From: PALSA-1353 sp050012375
GTDB lineage: Bacteria > Planctomycetota > Phycisphaerae > Tepidisphaerales > Tepidisphaeraceae
Direction of reading: 5' to 3'
NCBI GenBank assembly: GCA_050012375.1
Contig: JBEKHH010000020.1
Coordinates: 1-64,000, forward strand
Length of the DNA stretch: 64,000 bases
The notes beneath the pieces were generated by a model that did no database searches, had not been told where the DNA came from, and saw only the letters and a program-made list of their open reading frames with translations. The position numbers were made by a program, and so were the translations under genes. Positions 8,645 to 17,295 of this stretch are shown here, in pieces (position 1 is the first letter of the stretch; every line of letters begins with the position of its first letter).

Positions 8645-8761
8645 GAAACCCGAAATCCGAAACCAGAATGACGAATCAAATCCGAAACCAGAATGACGAA
8701 ACGGCCTTCGTTTCTGGTTTCAGTCATTCGGGTTTGATTCGTCATTCGGATTTCGGATTTA
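8645..8761. repeat. Fold-back intergenic repeat, family A copy 1
   Basis: The left arm carries two tandem units of the form AATCCGAAACCAGAATGACG, the right arm the reverse complements, around the centre GGCCTT. The transcript could form a long imperfect hairpin between the binding-protein and permease genes of one operon. The same unit recurs at 9710-9846 and 17127-17279, and weakly at 35380-35440. Confidence 0.85.
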
Positions 8762-8777
8762 GCGAAGCGTCTTTCCA

Positions 8778-9710
8778 ATGACTCGTTTCATCGCCTGGCG
8801 AATTGTGCAGTTGCCCCTGATTCTGGCGGTGGTTTATCTCATTACATTCGCCCTGGTCTGGCTGGCGCCGGGTTCGCCGTATGGAAACAACGACCGCGCC
8901 CTGAGCGAGGCGGCGAAAAATGACCTCAAAGCCCGCTTCCACGCCCAAAGCTGGGAAAAGTTCCTGGCCTACTACCCTTGGCGGATCGTGACGCACGGTG
9001 ATTTCGGCCCGAGCCTCTCGTACGAAGGCTGGACCGTCAACGACGTTCTGCGCAGCTCGCTTCCCGTATCCATCTCCCTGGGATTGTTCTCGATACTCAT
9101 CGCACTGCTCTGCGGCAGCGCGGCCGGCGTCACCGCGGCCCTGCACCGCGGCGGAATCCTCGATGTCCTCAGCCTATCCGTCGCGCTGGTCGGCATCAGC
9201 CTCCCGCCGTTCGTCGTCGCCGGCATGCTGATCGTCATCTTTTCCGACGGCCTGCACTGGCTACCCAGCGGCGGCTGGGGCCAATTCCGTCACATGATTC
9301 TCCCGGCCGTGGCATTGGCGCTCATGCCGATGGCCTACATCGCCCGCCTCACCCGCGTATCGATGCTGGACACCCTCGGCCACGATTTCATCCGCACCGC
9401 GCGGGCCAAGGGATTGCCCAAGCGCACCGTCGTTTGGAAGCATGCATTTCGAACCGCATTCCTCCCCGTCTTCACCTACCTCGGTCCCGCCACCGCCTAC
9501 GCCATGACCGGCTCATTCGTGGTCGAGACGGTCTTCAACATCCCCGGCCTCGGCCAGCATTTCGTCAATGGCGTGAAGAATCGCGATCAGACGCTGATCC
9601 TCGGCACGGTGCTGGTCTACGCGGCGCTGCTGCTGGCGCTGAATTTGCTCGTGGACATCGGATATGCGGTGATCGACCCGCGAATTGAGATCGCGGAAAA
9701 AGCACAATGA
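8778..9710 (+). CDS. Oligopeptide ABC transporter permease (OppB/DppB type)
   Basis: Inner-membrane permease of 310 residues with about six membrane helices. The BPD_transp_1 EAA loop reads RTARAKGLPKRTVVWKHAFR, the site that docks the ATPase. The N-terminal segment ending LVWLAPGSPYG is typical of the OppB branch. The start at 8778 is 16 bases after repeat A1. Its partner is the permease beginning inside the next repeat, and the two would form the channel served by the ATPases at 14970 and 16004. Confidence 0.93.
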   Translation: MTRFIAWRIVQLPLILAVVYLITFALVWLAPGSPYGNNDRALSEAAKNDLKARFHAQSWEKFLAYYPWRIVTHGDFGPSLSYEGWTVNDVLRSSLPVSISLGLFSILIALLCGSAAGVTAALHRGGILDVLSLSVALVGISLPPFVVAGMLIVIFSDGLHWLPSGGWGQFRHMILPAVALALMPMAYIARLTRVSMLDTLGHDFIRTARAKGLPKRTVVWKHAFRTAFLPVFTYLGPATAYAMTGSFVVETVFNIPGLGQHFVNGVKNRDQTLILGTVLVYAALLLALNLLVDIGYAVIDPRIEIAEKAQ

Positions 9711-9846
9711 AAACCCGAAACCCGAAACCAGAATGACGAATCAAATCCGAAACCCGAAACCAGAATTAAGCCCGAAACCTGAAACCAATTCGGTCATTCG
9801 GGCTTCGGGCTTGATTCGTCATTCTGGTTTCGGGTTTCGGATTTCA
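9710..9846. repeat. Fold-back repeat, family A copy 2, provides permease start
   Basis: Begins at the stop of the 8778 permease gene and has about four left-arm units (CCGAAACCAGAATGACGAAT type) and matching right-arm units ending GGTTTCGGGTTTCGGATTTC. The following permease gene is in frame through the whole repeat, and its only ATG choices lie in or before it, so the repeat supplies the N-terminus (residues such as SGLIRHSGFGFRIS). Confidence 0.85.
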
Positions 9847-10713
9847 ATTGGCGGCTCCATTCTCGCATTCCTTCTCGGCCTCTGCCTGGTCACGCTCCCC
9901 TGGACCCTGCACGCCTCGTCTAACTTCTACTACGACCGCCAGCACACGGATTCGGCCCTGCTACCGCCGCAAGGGCATACTCCCTGGATGTGGTTCGGCA
10001 CCAGCAAGCTCGGCCAAAGCCTGCTGGGCCAATGCCTAGCCGGCGGCGTGATCAGCCTGACCATCGGCCTCGCCGCCGCGGCCATCAGCGTCGCCCTTGG
10101 AGTCACCGTCGGCATTCTCGCCGGATATCGCGGGGGCTGGCTCGATTCACTCCTGATGCGCCTCGTCGATATCCTCTATGCGTTGCCCTACATCCTGCTG
10201 GTGATCCTGTTCAAAATCGCCCTGGAATCACCGCTGGGAAAAATTCTAAGGTCGAGCGCTGCCGCCAACCTCGTCGTGCTTTTTTTGTCGATTGGATTGG
10301 TCAGTTGGCTGACGATGGCGCGGGTGATTCGCGGCCAGGTGCTGTCCCTGCGAACGTTGCCGTTCATCGAAGCCGCCCGCGCCGCCGGCGTCCCGCAGCA
10401 TCGGATTTTCCTGCGGCATCTGCTGCCGAATCTCGTCGGCCCGATCACGGTCTACGCGACGTTGACGGTGCCGCAGGCGATCCTTCAGGAGTCGCTTTTG
10501 AGCTTCCTCGGCATCGGAATTCAAAAGCCGCTGCCCACCTGGGGATCCCTCGCCAGCGACGGTCTGGGACTGGCGCTGGCGCCGGTGGCATCGTGCTGGT
10601 GGCTGCTGGTATTTCCGTGTACGCTGCTCGGCGTGACGCTGCTGGCGTTGAATTTCGTCGGCGACGGACTCCGCGATGCGTTTGATCCGAAGCGCGAGGC
10701 GGCGCACATCTGA
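9733..10713 (+). CDS. Oligopeptide ABC transporter permease (OppC/DppC type)
   Basis: Inner-membrane permease, 326 residues from the ATG at 9733 (an in-frame ATG also exists at 9685 inside the previous gene). The native part begins at about residue 38 with GGSILAFLLGLCLVTLPW, and the EAA loop reads EAARAAGVPQHRIFLRHLLP. The first 37 or so residues are encoded by repeat A2, are Arg/Asn/Pro-rich and have no counterpart in the family, so the true start is uncertain and the original N-terminus may have been replaced. No ribosome binding site precedes 9733, so translation may depend on coupling to the upstream stop 22 bases away. Confidence 0.88.
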   Translation: MTNQIRNPKPELSPKPETNSVIRASGLIRHSGFGFRISIGGSILAFLLGLCLVTLPWTLHASSNFYYDRQHTDSALLPPQGHTPWMWFGTSKLGQSLLGQCLAGGVISLTIGLAAAAISVALGVTVGILAGYRGGWLDSLLMRLVDILYALPYILLVILFKIALESPLGKILRSSAAANLVVLFLSIGLVSWLTMARVIRGQVLSLRTLPFIEAARAAGVPQHRIFLRHLLPNLVGPITVYATLTVPQAILQESLLSFLGIGIQKPLPTWGSLASDGLGLALAPVASCWWLLVFPCTLLGVTLLALNFVGDGLRDAFDPKREAAHI

Positions 10714-10729
10714 AATCTTGCGAGACGAC

Positions 10730-12658
10730 ATGGAAAACCGCTTCGGCGTCAAAGACTTTTTTCTGTTCCTCTTTCTCGGCGCCCTGATCGTCATCATTCT
10801 GTTGGCCATGAAGCAGAATGATCGACAGTTCCAGGTTCTTCAGGCGATCGAGCAGCAGGGCGAAGACCAGATGCACGAGTTGACCGGCCTGCATCGGGAC
10901 ATGAATCGCCTGCAAATCACCGCGACCGTGGAGGGCGCCGTCTCCCCGGCGACCCAGCCGGGGCGCGATCCGTTTATCTACCAAAAACAGGCCGAGGCGA
11001 TGCCGGGGTATTCGCAGGGGGATTGGTTCGTCAACGTCGGGCCCAACAGCGACAAGATGACGCCGTTCCTCGCCGGGGACACCTATGCCCAGGCTGTGCA
11101 GAATCATGTTTTGGATACCCTGTGCGGTCTGGATGAGGTGACGCTGGAGCAGGTAGCGAACATCGCCAGCATCTGGCAGGTACATGATAACACGCGGGCC
11201 TATTTCGATTATCAGAAATCAAAAGGCCTCAGCGATGACCAGATGCTCAAGGACCCAAACGCGCCGTCACCCGAGCAGGTGACCTTTCAATTGCGCCACG
11301 ACGTTATGTTTTCAGATGGGGTTGCGCTGACTTCCGAAGACGTGGTTTGGACGTATCGCTGGATCATGAATCCGAATGTGGACGCTCCGCGCGACCGGGC
11401 CTATGACGCAAAGATCAAAAGCGTCGTGGCCAATGGGCCGTATGAAGTGACCTTCACGCTGGGGACTCCCTATTTCGACCCGGTTTTGCTTTGCGGGGGA
11501 ATTTACATTTTGCCCAAGCATTTCTACGAGAAGTATTCCCCGGATGATTTCAACAAATCGACCGGGCTGCTTTTGGGCAGTGGGCCGTACCGCATGGAGG
11601 ATCCGACCCGCTGGTCGCCGGGACAGACCGTGATGATGTTGCGGAACGACCGGTATTGGGGCGAGCCGCCCCCGTTCGACCGCGTCGTGTATCGCGTGAT
11701 CGACAACGATCTGGCCCGTTTGACCGCGTTCCGCAACGGGGAACTGGACATCTACGGAGACCAACTTGTTTATCCCGCCCAGCCGGAGCCGTATCAGAGG
11801 CTCCTTGCCGATCCGAACATTGTCGCGCGGACGCAGCATTTTGAGTACGACACGCCGCTGGGCGGTTACCGCTTCATCGGCTGGAATGAGCGGCAGCGAA
11901 ATGGCAAACCGGGCATCTTCGCCGACAAGCGGGTGCGCCAGGCGATGACCATGATGATCGATCGTGACCGCATTTGCAGCCAGATCATGCGCGGCTACGT
12001 CACTCCGATCTCCGGACCTTTCTACATCAAGGGCAAGCAGAACAATCCGGATGTCAAGCCCTGGCCTTTCGATGTCGCGCGGGCCAAGGCGCTCCTTAAG
12101 GAAGCCGGGTTTGTGGATGACGGCAGCGGCGTGCTGAAGGAGCCGGATGGAAGTCCCTTTCAGTTTTCTCTTACCTATCCCAGCGGCGTGGCCAATTACG
12201 ATGAAATGGCCCTGTTCATCAAGGACTCCCTCGCCAAGGCGGGCGTCACGCTCATCCCCGATCCGTTGGACTGGTCGGTCTTCAGCGATCGGTTGAAGAA
12301 CCATAATTTCGAGGCGATCGCGATGGGTTGGTCGGCGACCATCGAGGATGATCTCTATCAGATTTTCGATTCCAGCCAGATTGCCGGCGGCGGAGACAAT
12401 TTCATTTCCTATAGCGATCCGGAACTGGACCGGCTGATCGAGCAGGCGCGCTCGACGGTCGATCCGGCCATCCGGATGCCGCTATGGCGGAAATGCCACG
12501 CCGTTCTGAACGAAGACCAGCCCTACACATTCATATTTGCGCGCAAGGGCCTGACGTTTCTGGATGGCCGCATCAAGAACGTGAAAACAGTGCCCCTGGG
12601 TTTGAACTCGGAAACCGAATGGTTCGTTCCCCGCTTGGCCCAGCGATGGGAGAAATAA
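10730..12658 (+). CDS. Second oligopeptide-binding protein, membrane-anchored (family 5)
   Basis: Protein of 642 residues. The ATG at 10730 is chosen because the peptide MENRFGVKDFF is followed directly by a membrane helix (about 10-27); the longer frame from 10676 overlaps the previous gene. After a short helical linker (QAIEQQGEDQMHELTGLHRD) comes a complete family 5 solute-binding domain with FSDGVALTSEDVVWTYRW and VRQAMTMMIDRDRI. The uncleaved-looking anchor suggests it stays tethered to the inner membrane. It opens the second binding-protein/permease set of the operon, with a 16-base gap from the preceding permease. Confidence 0.92.
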   Translation: MENRFGVKDFFLFLFLGALIVIILLAMKQNDRQFQVLQAIEQQGEDQMHELTGLHRDMNRLQITATVEGAVSPATQPGRDPFIYQKQAEAMPGYSQGDWFVNVGPNSDKMTPFLAGDTYAQAVQNHVLDTLCGLDEVTLEQVANIASIWQVHDNTRAYFDYQKSKGLSDDQMLKDPNAPSPEQVTFQLRHDVMFSDGVALTSEDVVWTYRWIMNPNVDAPRDRAYDAKIKSVVANGPYEVTFTLGTPYFDPVLLCGGIYILPKHFYEKYSPDDFNKSTGLLLGSGPYRMEDPTRWSPGQTVMMLRNDRYWGEPPPFDRVVYRVIDNDLARLTAFRNGELDIYGDQLVYPAQPEPYQRLLADPNIVARTQHFEYDTPLGGYRFIGWNERQRNGKPGIFADKRVRQAMTMMIDRDRICSQIMRGYVTPISGPFYIKGKQNNPDVKPWPFDVARAKALLKEAGFVDDGSGVLKEPDGSPFQFSLTYPSGVANYDEMALFIKDSLAKAGVTLIPDPLDWSVFSDRLKNHNFEAIAMGWSATIEDDLYQIFDSSQIAGGGDNFISYSDPELDRLIEQARSTVDPAIRMPLWRKCHAVLNEDQPYTFIFARKGLTFLDGRIKNVKTVPLGLNSETEWFVPRLAQRWEK

Positions 12659-12677
12659 CCGTTGCAGATTTGCCGTC

Positions 12678-13754
12678 ATGCTGAATTACATTATTCGCCG
12701 AATCCTGCTGATGTTTCCGACGTTGCTGGGGATGACGCTGGTGACTTTCCTGGTGATGGGCCTTTCGCCCGGCGGGGTGGGGGGAAGCCTGCTCAACGGC
12801 GCGGGAACCATGAAAGCCGATGTGGCCCGCGCCCAGCGCGAGTATCTCGAGCGGCGCTTCGGTCTGAACCAGCCGCTCCTCGTTCAATATGCTCGCTGGC
12901 TAAACGAGATTTCCCCGATCGGTTTTGCGGTCGGGCCAAACCAGAAGCTCGGCGCCTTCCACTGGTTGAAAAAGCCCGACCTCGGCTACAGCTTCTCCAA
13001 AGGCCGGCCCGTGCTCGACCTTGTCGCCGAAGCATTGCCGATCACGCTCCTGCTCAACCTCATCACGTTGCCCATCACGATCGTGATCGCCCTGGCGGCG
13101 GGGATTTTCGCCGCCCGTCGAAAGGGCGGCATCCTCGATCTCACCAGCGGAATCATTCTGCTGGGCCTTTGGTCGGTCCCCACGATCTGGGCCGGCGTCA
13201 TGCTCATCGGTTTCCTGGCCAACCGGCAATATCTATATTGGTTTCCCACCGCCGGGCTGCATGACACGCTCGCCGAGACCATGCCATTTTTCCCGCAGCA
13301 TCTGGCCGGCGGCTGGAACCGGGGCTGGCTGGCCGACATCGGCTGGCACCTCGTGTTGCCGGTGCTCTGCCTGACCTACAGCGGCTTCGCGTTCCTGGCC
13401 CGGCTGGCGCGCGGGGCGACGCTGGAGAATCTCTCCTCCGACTACGCCCGCACCGCCCGCGCCAAAGGACTCGACGAACGCGCGATTCTTCTGCGTCACG
13501 TCTTGCGCAACAGCTTGCTCCCGCTGATCACCTATTCCGCCGGAATTCTGCCCTCGCTTTTCAGCGGAGCCGTGATTGTCGAAACCATCTTCAGCATTCA
13601 CGGCATGGGGTTGCTCATGATCGATGCCATCCGAGCGCGAGATCGCGAATTGGTGCTGGATGAGGCGCTGGTCGTCGGATTCGTCAGCCTCGTCAGCTAT
13701 CTTCTGGCCGACGTTCTGTACGCCGTCGCCGATCCGCGGGTGTCCTATGAGTAG
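12678..13754 (+). CDS. Second OppB/DppB-type permease
   Basis: Inner-membrane permease of 358 residues. The N-terminal helix MLNYIIRRILLMFPTLLGMT is typical of the DppB branch, and the EAA loop reads RTARAKGLDERAILLRHVLR. It is longer than the copy at 8778, with an extra periplasmic stretch around residues 65-115. It starts 19 bases after the second binding protein and overlaps the next permease by 8 bases, indicating tight cotranscription and coupled translation. Confidence 0.94.
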   Translation: MLNYIIRRILLMFPTLLGMTLVTFLVMGLSPGGVGGSLLNGAGTMKADVARAQREYLERRFGLNQPLLVQYARWLNEISPIGFAVGPNQKLGAFHWLKKPDLGYSFSKGRPVLDLVAEALPITLLLNLITLPITIVIALAAGIFAARRKGGILDLTSGIILLGLWSVPTIWAGVMLIGFLANRQYLYWFPTAGLHDTLAETMPFFPQHLAGGWNRGWLADIGWHLVLPVLCLTYSGFAFLARLARGATLENLSSDYARTARAKGLDERAILLRHVLRNSLLPLITYSAGILPSLFSGAVIVETIFSIHGMGLLMIDAIRARDRELVLDEALVVGFVSLVSYLLADVLYAVADPRVSYE

Positions 13755-14961
13755 CATCACCGGCCCGATGCAGATGACGCCGCCCACTCCCGCTGAGCCG
13801 GTGGATTCGCCCAGCCCCTCCTATGCCGCGCAGGTCATCGGCGATACCGTCGCCCAGTGGCAGGCGAAAATAGCCCTGGCGTGGATCGCCGTCATCGCCA
13901 TCCTGGCCTGTCTCGCGCCGATCGTCGCCAGCAGCAATCCCATCCTGATCCGGATCGACGGACATTGGAGCAGTCCAATGCTTAACTCGTTGTCATGGAT
14001 TGACTTGGTTTTGCTGGTTCTTCTGGGCGGCATCACGGCGCTGCAATTTTTCAATCGCCTGGGCATTGCCCGCAAACTATGCGTCCTGGCGCTGGGCGTT
14101 TTGGCGGTGTCGTGCATCTATTGGTGGCGCGGACCTGCGCCTCAGAATATGGTGTACGAGCGGTTTCGGGACGCGCAGAAATCGGGACACGTGCAGTTCG
14201 TGCTTAATGCGCCGATTCCCTTTTCGGCCTCTGACCGCTTGCGCGACCAGCTCGATCCGCGTCTCATGCCCCCGTCGCCAGAACATTGGCTCGGCACCGA
14301 GGAATTCGGCGCCGACGTCCTGAGCCGCATGATCCATGCCTGCCGAATCGCGCTGGCCATGGGTTTCGTCGCCAGCGGGATCGCCGTACTCATCGGCATC
14401 ATCGTCGGCGGAATCATGGGATACTTCGCCGGTATCACGGACATTTTGGGCATGCGACTCATCGAAATCTTCGAGGCCATCCCCACACTCTTTCTCATGA
14501 TCACCCTCGTCGCGTTTTTCCCCAGCGAAGATTATCGACTGCCCATGCTGATGATCATCATCGGGATCGTGGGATGGACGCCCTATGCGAGATATCTTCG
14601 GGCGGAATTCCTGTCGCTACGGCAACGCGATTTTGTATATGCGGCACAGGCCGCGGGATTGCCGCTGCGCTCCATCCTTTTCCGGCACATGCTGCCCAAC
14701 GGCATCACCTCGGTTGTCATCAACCTCAGCTTCGGCATCGCCGGCGCGATTTTGGCCGAAAGCACCCTCAGCTTCCTTCAACTGGGCGTCGTCGATCAAC
14801 CGAGTTGGGGCGCTATGCTCAGCCAGGCCACCGGACAGGGCGGGCAATTCGTTTGGTGGATGGCCCTATACCCCGGCCTGGCGATTTTCCTGACCGTCTT
14901 TGCCTACATTTTGCTTGGCGAGGCCGTCAACGACGCGCTGGATCCGAGGCGAAGGAGATAG
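13747..14961 (+). CDS. Second OppC/DppC-type permease
   Basis: Inner-membrane permease of 404 residues. The start at 13747 overlaps the previous stop by 8 bases; the frame continues upstream but only within the previous gene. There is an N-terminal helix near residues 40-60, additional helices at about 75-125, then the OppC core with FGADVLSRMIHACRIALAMG and the EAA loop QAAGLPLRSILFRHMLPNG. The N-terminal part is larger than in a plain OppC. Directly followed by the ATPase genes, whose ribosome binding site (GAAGGAGA) overlaps its end. Confidence 0.93.
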   Translation: MSSITGPMQMTPPTPAEPVDSPSPSYAAQVIGDTVAQWQAKIALAWIAVIAILACLAPIVASSNPILIRIDGHWSSPMLNSLSWIDLVLLVLLGGITALQFFNRLGIARKLCVLALGVLAVSCIYWWRGPAPQNMVYERFRDAQKSGHVQFVLNAPIPFSASDRLRDQLDPRLMPPSPEHWLGTEEFGADVLSRMIHACRIALAMGFVASGIAVLIGIIVGGIMGYFAGITDILGMRLIEIFEAIPTLFLMITLVAFFPSEDYRLPMLMIIIGIVGWTPYARYLRAEFLSLRQRDFVYAAQAAGLPLRSILFRHMLPNGITSVVINLSFGIAGAILAESTLSFLQLGVVDQPSWGAMLSQATGQGGQFVWWMALYPGLAIFLTVFAYILLGEAVNDALDPRRRR

Positions 14962-14969
14962 AATCCGCC

Positions 14970-16007
14970 ATGCAACCGCTCCTGGAACTTCGCAATCTCA
15001 CCGTCGCCTTCGACACCGAAGCCGGCGAAATCCGCCCCGTGCAGGATGTCTCGCTCTCCGTCTATCCCGGCCAGACGGTCGCGCTCGTCGGCGAAAGCGG
15101 ATGCGGAAAGAGCGTCACCGCATTGTCGATTCTTCGCCTGATCCCCAGCCCGCCGGGAAAAGTGCTCGGCGGCCAGATTCTGTTTGAGGGCCAGGACCTG
15201 CTCCCCCGCTCGGAAAAACAGATGCAGGCCGTCCGCGGAAAAGACATCGCGATGATCTTTCAGGAGCCGATGACTTCGCTCAATCCCGTCTTCACGGTGG
15301 GGGAGCAGATCGTCGAGGCGGTCCAGCTCCACCAAAGAGTCGGCACAAAGCAGGCATACGAAATTGCCGAGCAATCGATGCACGATGTCGGGATCGCCGA
15401 TCCGCACAAGCGCCTGCACGAATATCCGCACCGTCTCTCCGGCGGCATGCGGCAGCGGATCATGATCGCGATGGCCTTGTCATGCCGGCCAAAATTGCTC
15501 ATCGCCGATGAGCCGACCACCGCCCTGGACGTGACGATCCAGGCTCAGATTCTGGAATTGCTCCGGGAATTGCAGCACGAGCGGGGGATGGCGGTGATGC
15601 TGATCACGCACGATCTTGGCGTCGTCGCCGAAAACGCCGACGCCGTCGCCGTCATGTATGCCAGCAGGCTGGTGGAATGCGCGGCCGTGGACGATCTCTT
15701 CGATTCGCCGCAACATCCGTACACCGAAGGACTCTTCCGGGCAATCCCAAGATTGGGTCAGGTCCACGAGCGTCTGCAAACGATCGCCGGCTCAGTCCCA
15801 AGCCCCCGGCGATTTCCCTCCGGTTGCAAATTTCATCCAAGATGCCCCCGGATGAACGCCGATCCGCTGTGCGCCGGCCAGGAGCCGCCGCTGCGCGAGA
15901 TTACCCCGCGGCATTGGGCGGCTTGCCACAAGATCGACAATTTCGCCGCCAAGCCCATCACCCCGCCGAACACCGATTCGCGCCGCCCCGCGGAGGTGTC
16001 CCGATGA
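14970..16007 (+). CDS. Oligopeptide ABC transporter ATPase (OppD/DppD type)
   Basis: Cytoplasmic ATPase of 345 residues, start preceded by GAAGGAGA. Walker A GESGCGKS, Q-loop MIFQEPMTSLNP, signature LSGGMRQRIMIAMAL, Walker B LLIADEPTTALD and the switch His in ITHDLGV are all visible. The C-terminal PSGCKFHPRCPRM with a later AACH is the iron-sulfur-like oligopeptide/dipeptide transporter C-terminal domain. It overlaps the next ATPase by 4 bases. With OppF it probably powers both permease pairs, as only one ATPase pair is present. Confidence 0.95.
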   Translation: MQPLLELRNLTVAFDTEAGEIRPVQDVSLSVYPGQTVALVGESGCGKSVTALSILRLIPSPPGKVLGGQILFEGQDLLPRSEKQMQAVRGKDIAMIFQEPMTSLNPVFTVGEQIVEAVQLHQRVGTKQAYEIAEQSMHDVGIADPHKRLHEYPHRLSGGMRQRIMIAMALSCRPKLLIADEPTTALDVTIQAQILELLRELQHERGMAVMLITHDLGVVAENADAVAVMYASRLVECAAVDDLFDSPQHPYTEGLFRAIPRLGQVHERLQTIAGSVPSPRRFPSGCKFHPRCPRMNADPLCAGQEPPLREITPRHWAACHKIDNFAAKPITPPNTDSRRPAEVSR

Positions 16008-17128
16008 GCCAGGACACTCCGCTCTTGCGAGTGCGCGATTTGAAAACCTATTTCCCGATCAAGCGCGGCGTCCTTTCGCGCACCGTGGGATGGATCAAGG
16101 CCGTCGACGGCGTCAGCTTCGATATCCAGCCGGGCAAAACCTTGGGCCTGGTTGGAGAATCCGGATGTGGCAAGACCACCGTCGGCCGCTCGATCCTCCG
16201 GCTCATCCCATCTACCTCCGGCGACGTCAGCTACAAGGGCCAGGATTTCCTGGCCTACCGCGGCGAGAAGCTCCGGCGTCTGCGAAGCCGGATGCAGATT
16301 ATTTTCCAGGACCCCATCGGCAGCCTCAATCCCCGCATGCGAATCGGCAACATCATCGGCGAGCCGATCGAAGTCCACGGAATCGCCCGCGGCGAAGAAA
16401 AGCGGAAACGGGTCGCTTCCCTCCTCCATCGCGTGGGACTGGATGAAAACGATGCGGCCAAATATCCCCACGAATTCTCCGGCGGCCAGAGGCAGAGGAT
16501 CGGCATCGCTCGCGCGATTGCCCTCTCCCCGGATTTCATCGTCTGCGACGAGCCGGTCTCGGCCCTGGACGTTTCCATTCAGAGCCAGATTCTGAATCTC
16601 CTGGCCGATCTTCGCGCCGAGCGAAACATTGCCTATCTCTTCATCGCCCACAATCTGGCGGTCGTGGAACATTTCTCCGATGAGGTGGCGGTGATGTATC
16701 TGGGCCGAATCGTGGAAAAAGCCGACGCTCGCGAGCTGTATGCTAATCCAAAGCATCCCTACACAACGGCATTGTTGTCCGCCGTCCCCGAGCCGGATCC
16801 GCGCCGAAAGCGCGACCGCATCGTCCTCGGCGGCGAAGTTCCATCGCCGGCCGATCCGCCTGCGGGATGCCCATTTCATCCGCGATGCCAACTGACGCGC
16901 GAGGCCGCCGCGAAGGGCGCCGCCGATCCAAGCGCAACCGTTTCGGTGGTCCAGCGCGGCCTCGGTGGAACAATCTCGCTGCGAGTCCTGGATTTCGACG
17001 GCGTCAGGGACGTGGAGAGCGGCGGCGAAACATTTCGCGTACTGGCCAAATGCGCAGCCCAAACCCCGCCGCTGGAAGCCAAGAATGGCAAACCCGGCCA
17101 CGTCGCGGCTTGCTGGGTCACTGAGTGA
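16004..17128 (+). CDS. Oligopeptide ABC transporter ATPase (OppF/DppF type)
   Basis: Cytoplasmic ATPase of 374 residues, overlapping OppD in ATGA. Walker A GESGCGKT, Q-loop IIFQDPIGSLNP, signature FSGGQRQRIGIARA and Walker B FIVCDEPVSALD. The C-terminal domain starts with PAGCPFHPRCQ but is interrupted by about 60 extra residues (including TISLRVLDFDGVRDVESG) before the closing HVAACW, so it is longer than usual. It closes the operon, and family A repeat 3 begins at its stop codon. Confidence 0.95.
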   Translation: MSQDTPLLRVRDLKTYFPIKRGVLSRTVGWIKAVDGVSFDIQPGKTLGLVGESGCGKTTVGRSILRLIPSTSGDVSYKGQDFLAYRGEKLRRLRSRMQIIFQDPIGSLNPRMRIGNIIGEPIEVHGIARGEEKRKRVASLLHRVGLDENDAAKYPHEFSGGQRQRIGIARAIALSPDFIVCDEPVSALDVSIQSQILNLLADLRAERNIAYLFIAHNLAVVEHFSDEVAVMYLGRIVEKADARELYANPKHPYTTALLSAVPEPDPRRKRDRIVLGGEVPSPADPPAGCPFHPRCQLTREAAAKGAADPSATVSVVQRGLGGTISLRVLDFDGVRDVESGGETFRVLAKCAAQTPPLEAKNGKPGHVAACWVTE

Positions 17129-17279
17129 AACCAGAAATCCGAAACCAGAATGACGAATCAAATCCGAAATCAGAATGACCGAATGAAGACCGTTTCGGGT
17201 TTCTGGTTTCGGGCTTGATTCGTCATTCTGGTTTCGGATTTCTGGTTTTCGGCCCTCGGGTTTCGGATTTCGGGTTTTC
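17127..17279. repeat. Fold-back repeat, family A copy 3
   Basis: About 150 bases of the same unit as at 8645 and 9710: left arm with GAAATCCGAAACCAGAATGA-type units, right arm with the reverse complements. It lies between the OppF stop and the hisD start. The transcript fold would be a long hairpin that could stop the transporter transcript or protect its 3' end (inference). Confidence 0.85.
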
Positions 17280-17295
17280 CCCCTAGAATTCTCCC

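Noticed and set aside
8645..8761. Possible CRISPR array
   Set aside because: Units are degenerate, inverted and without spacers of even length; no cas genes.
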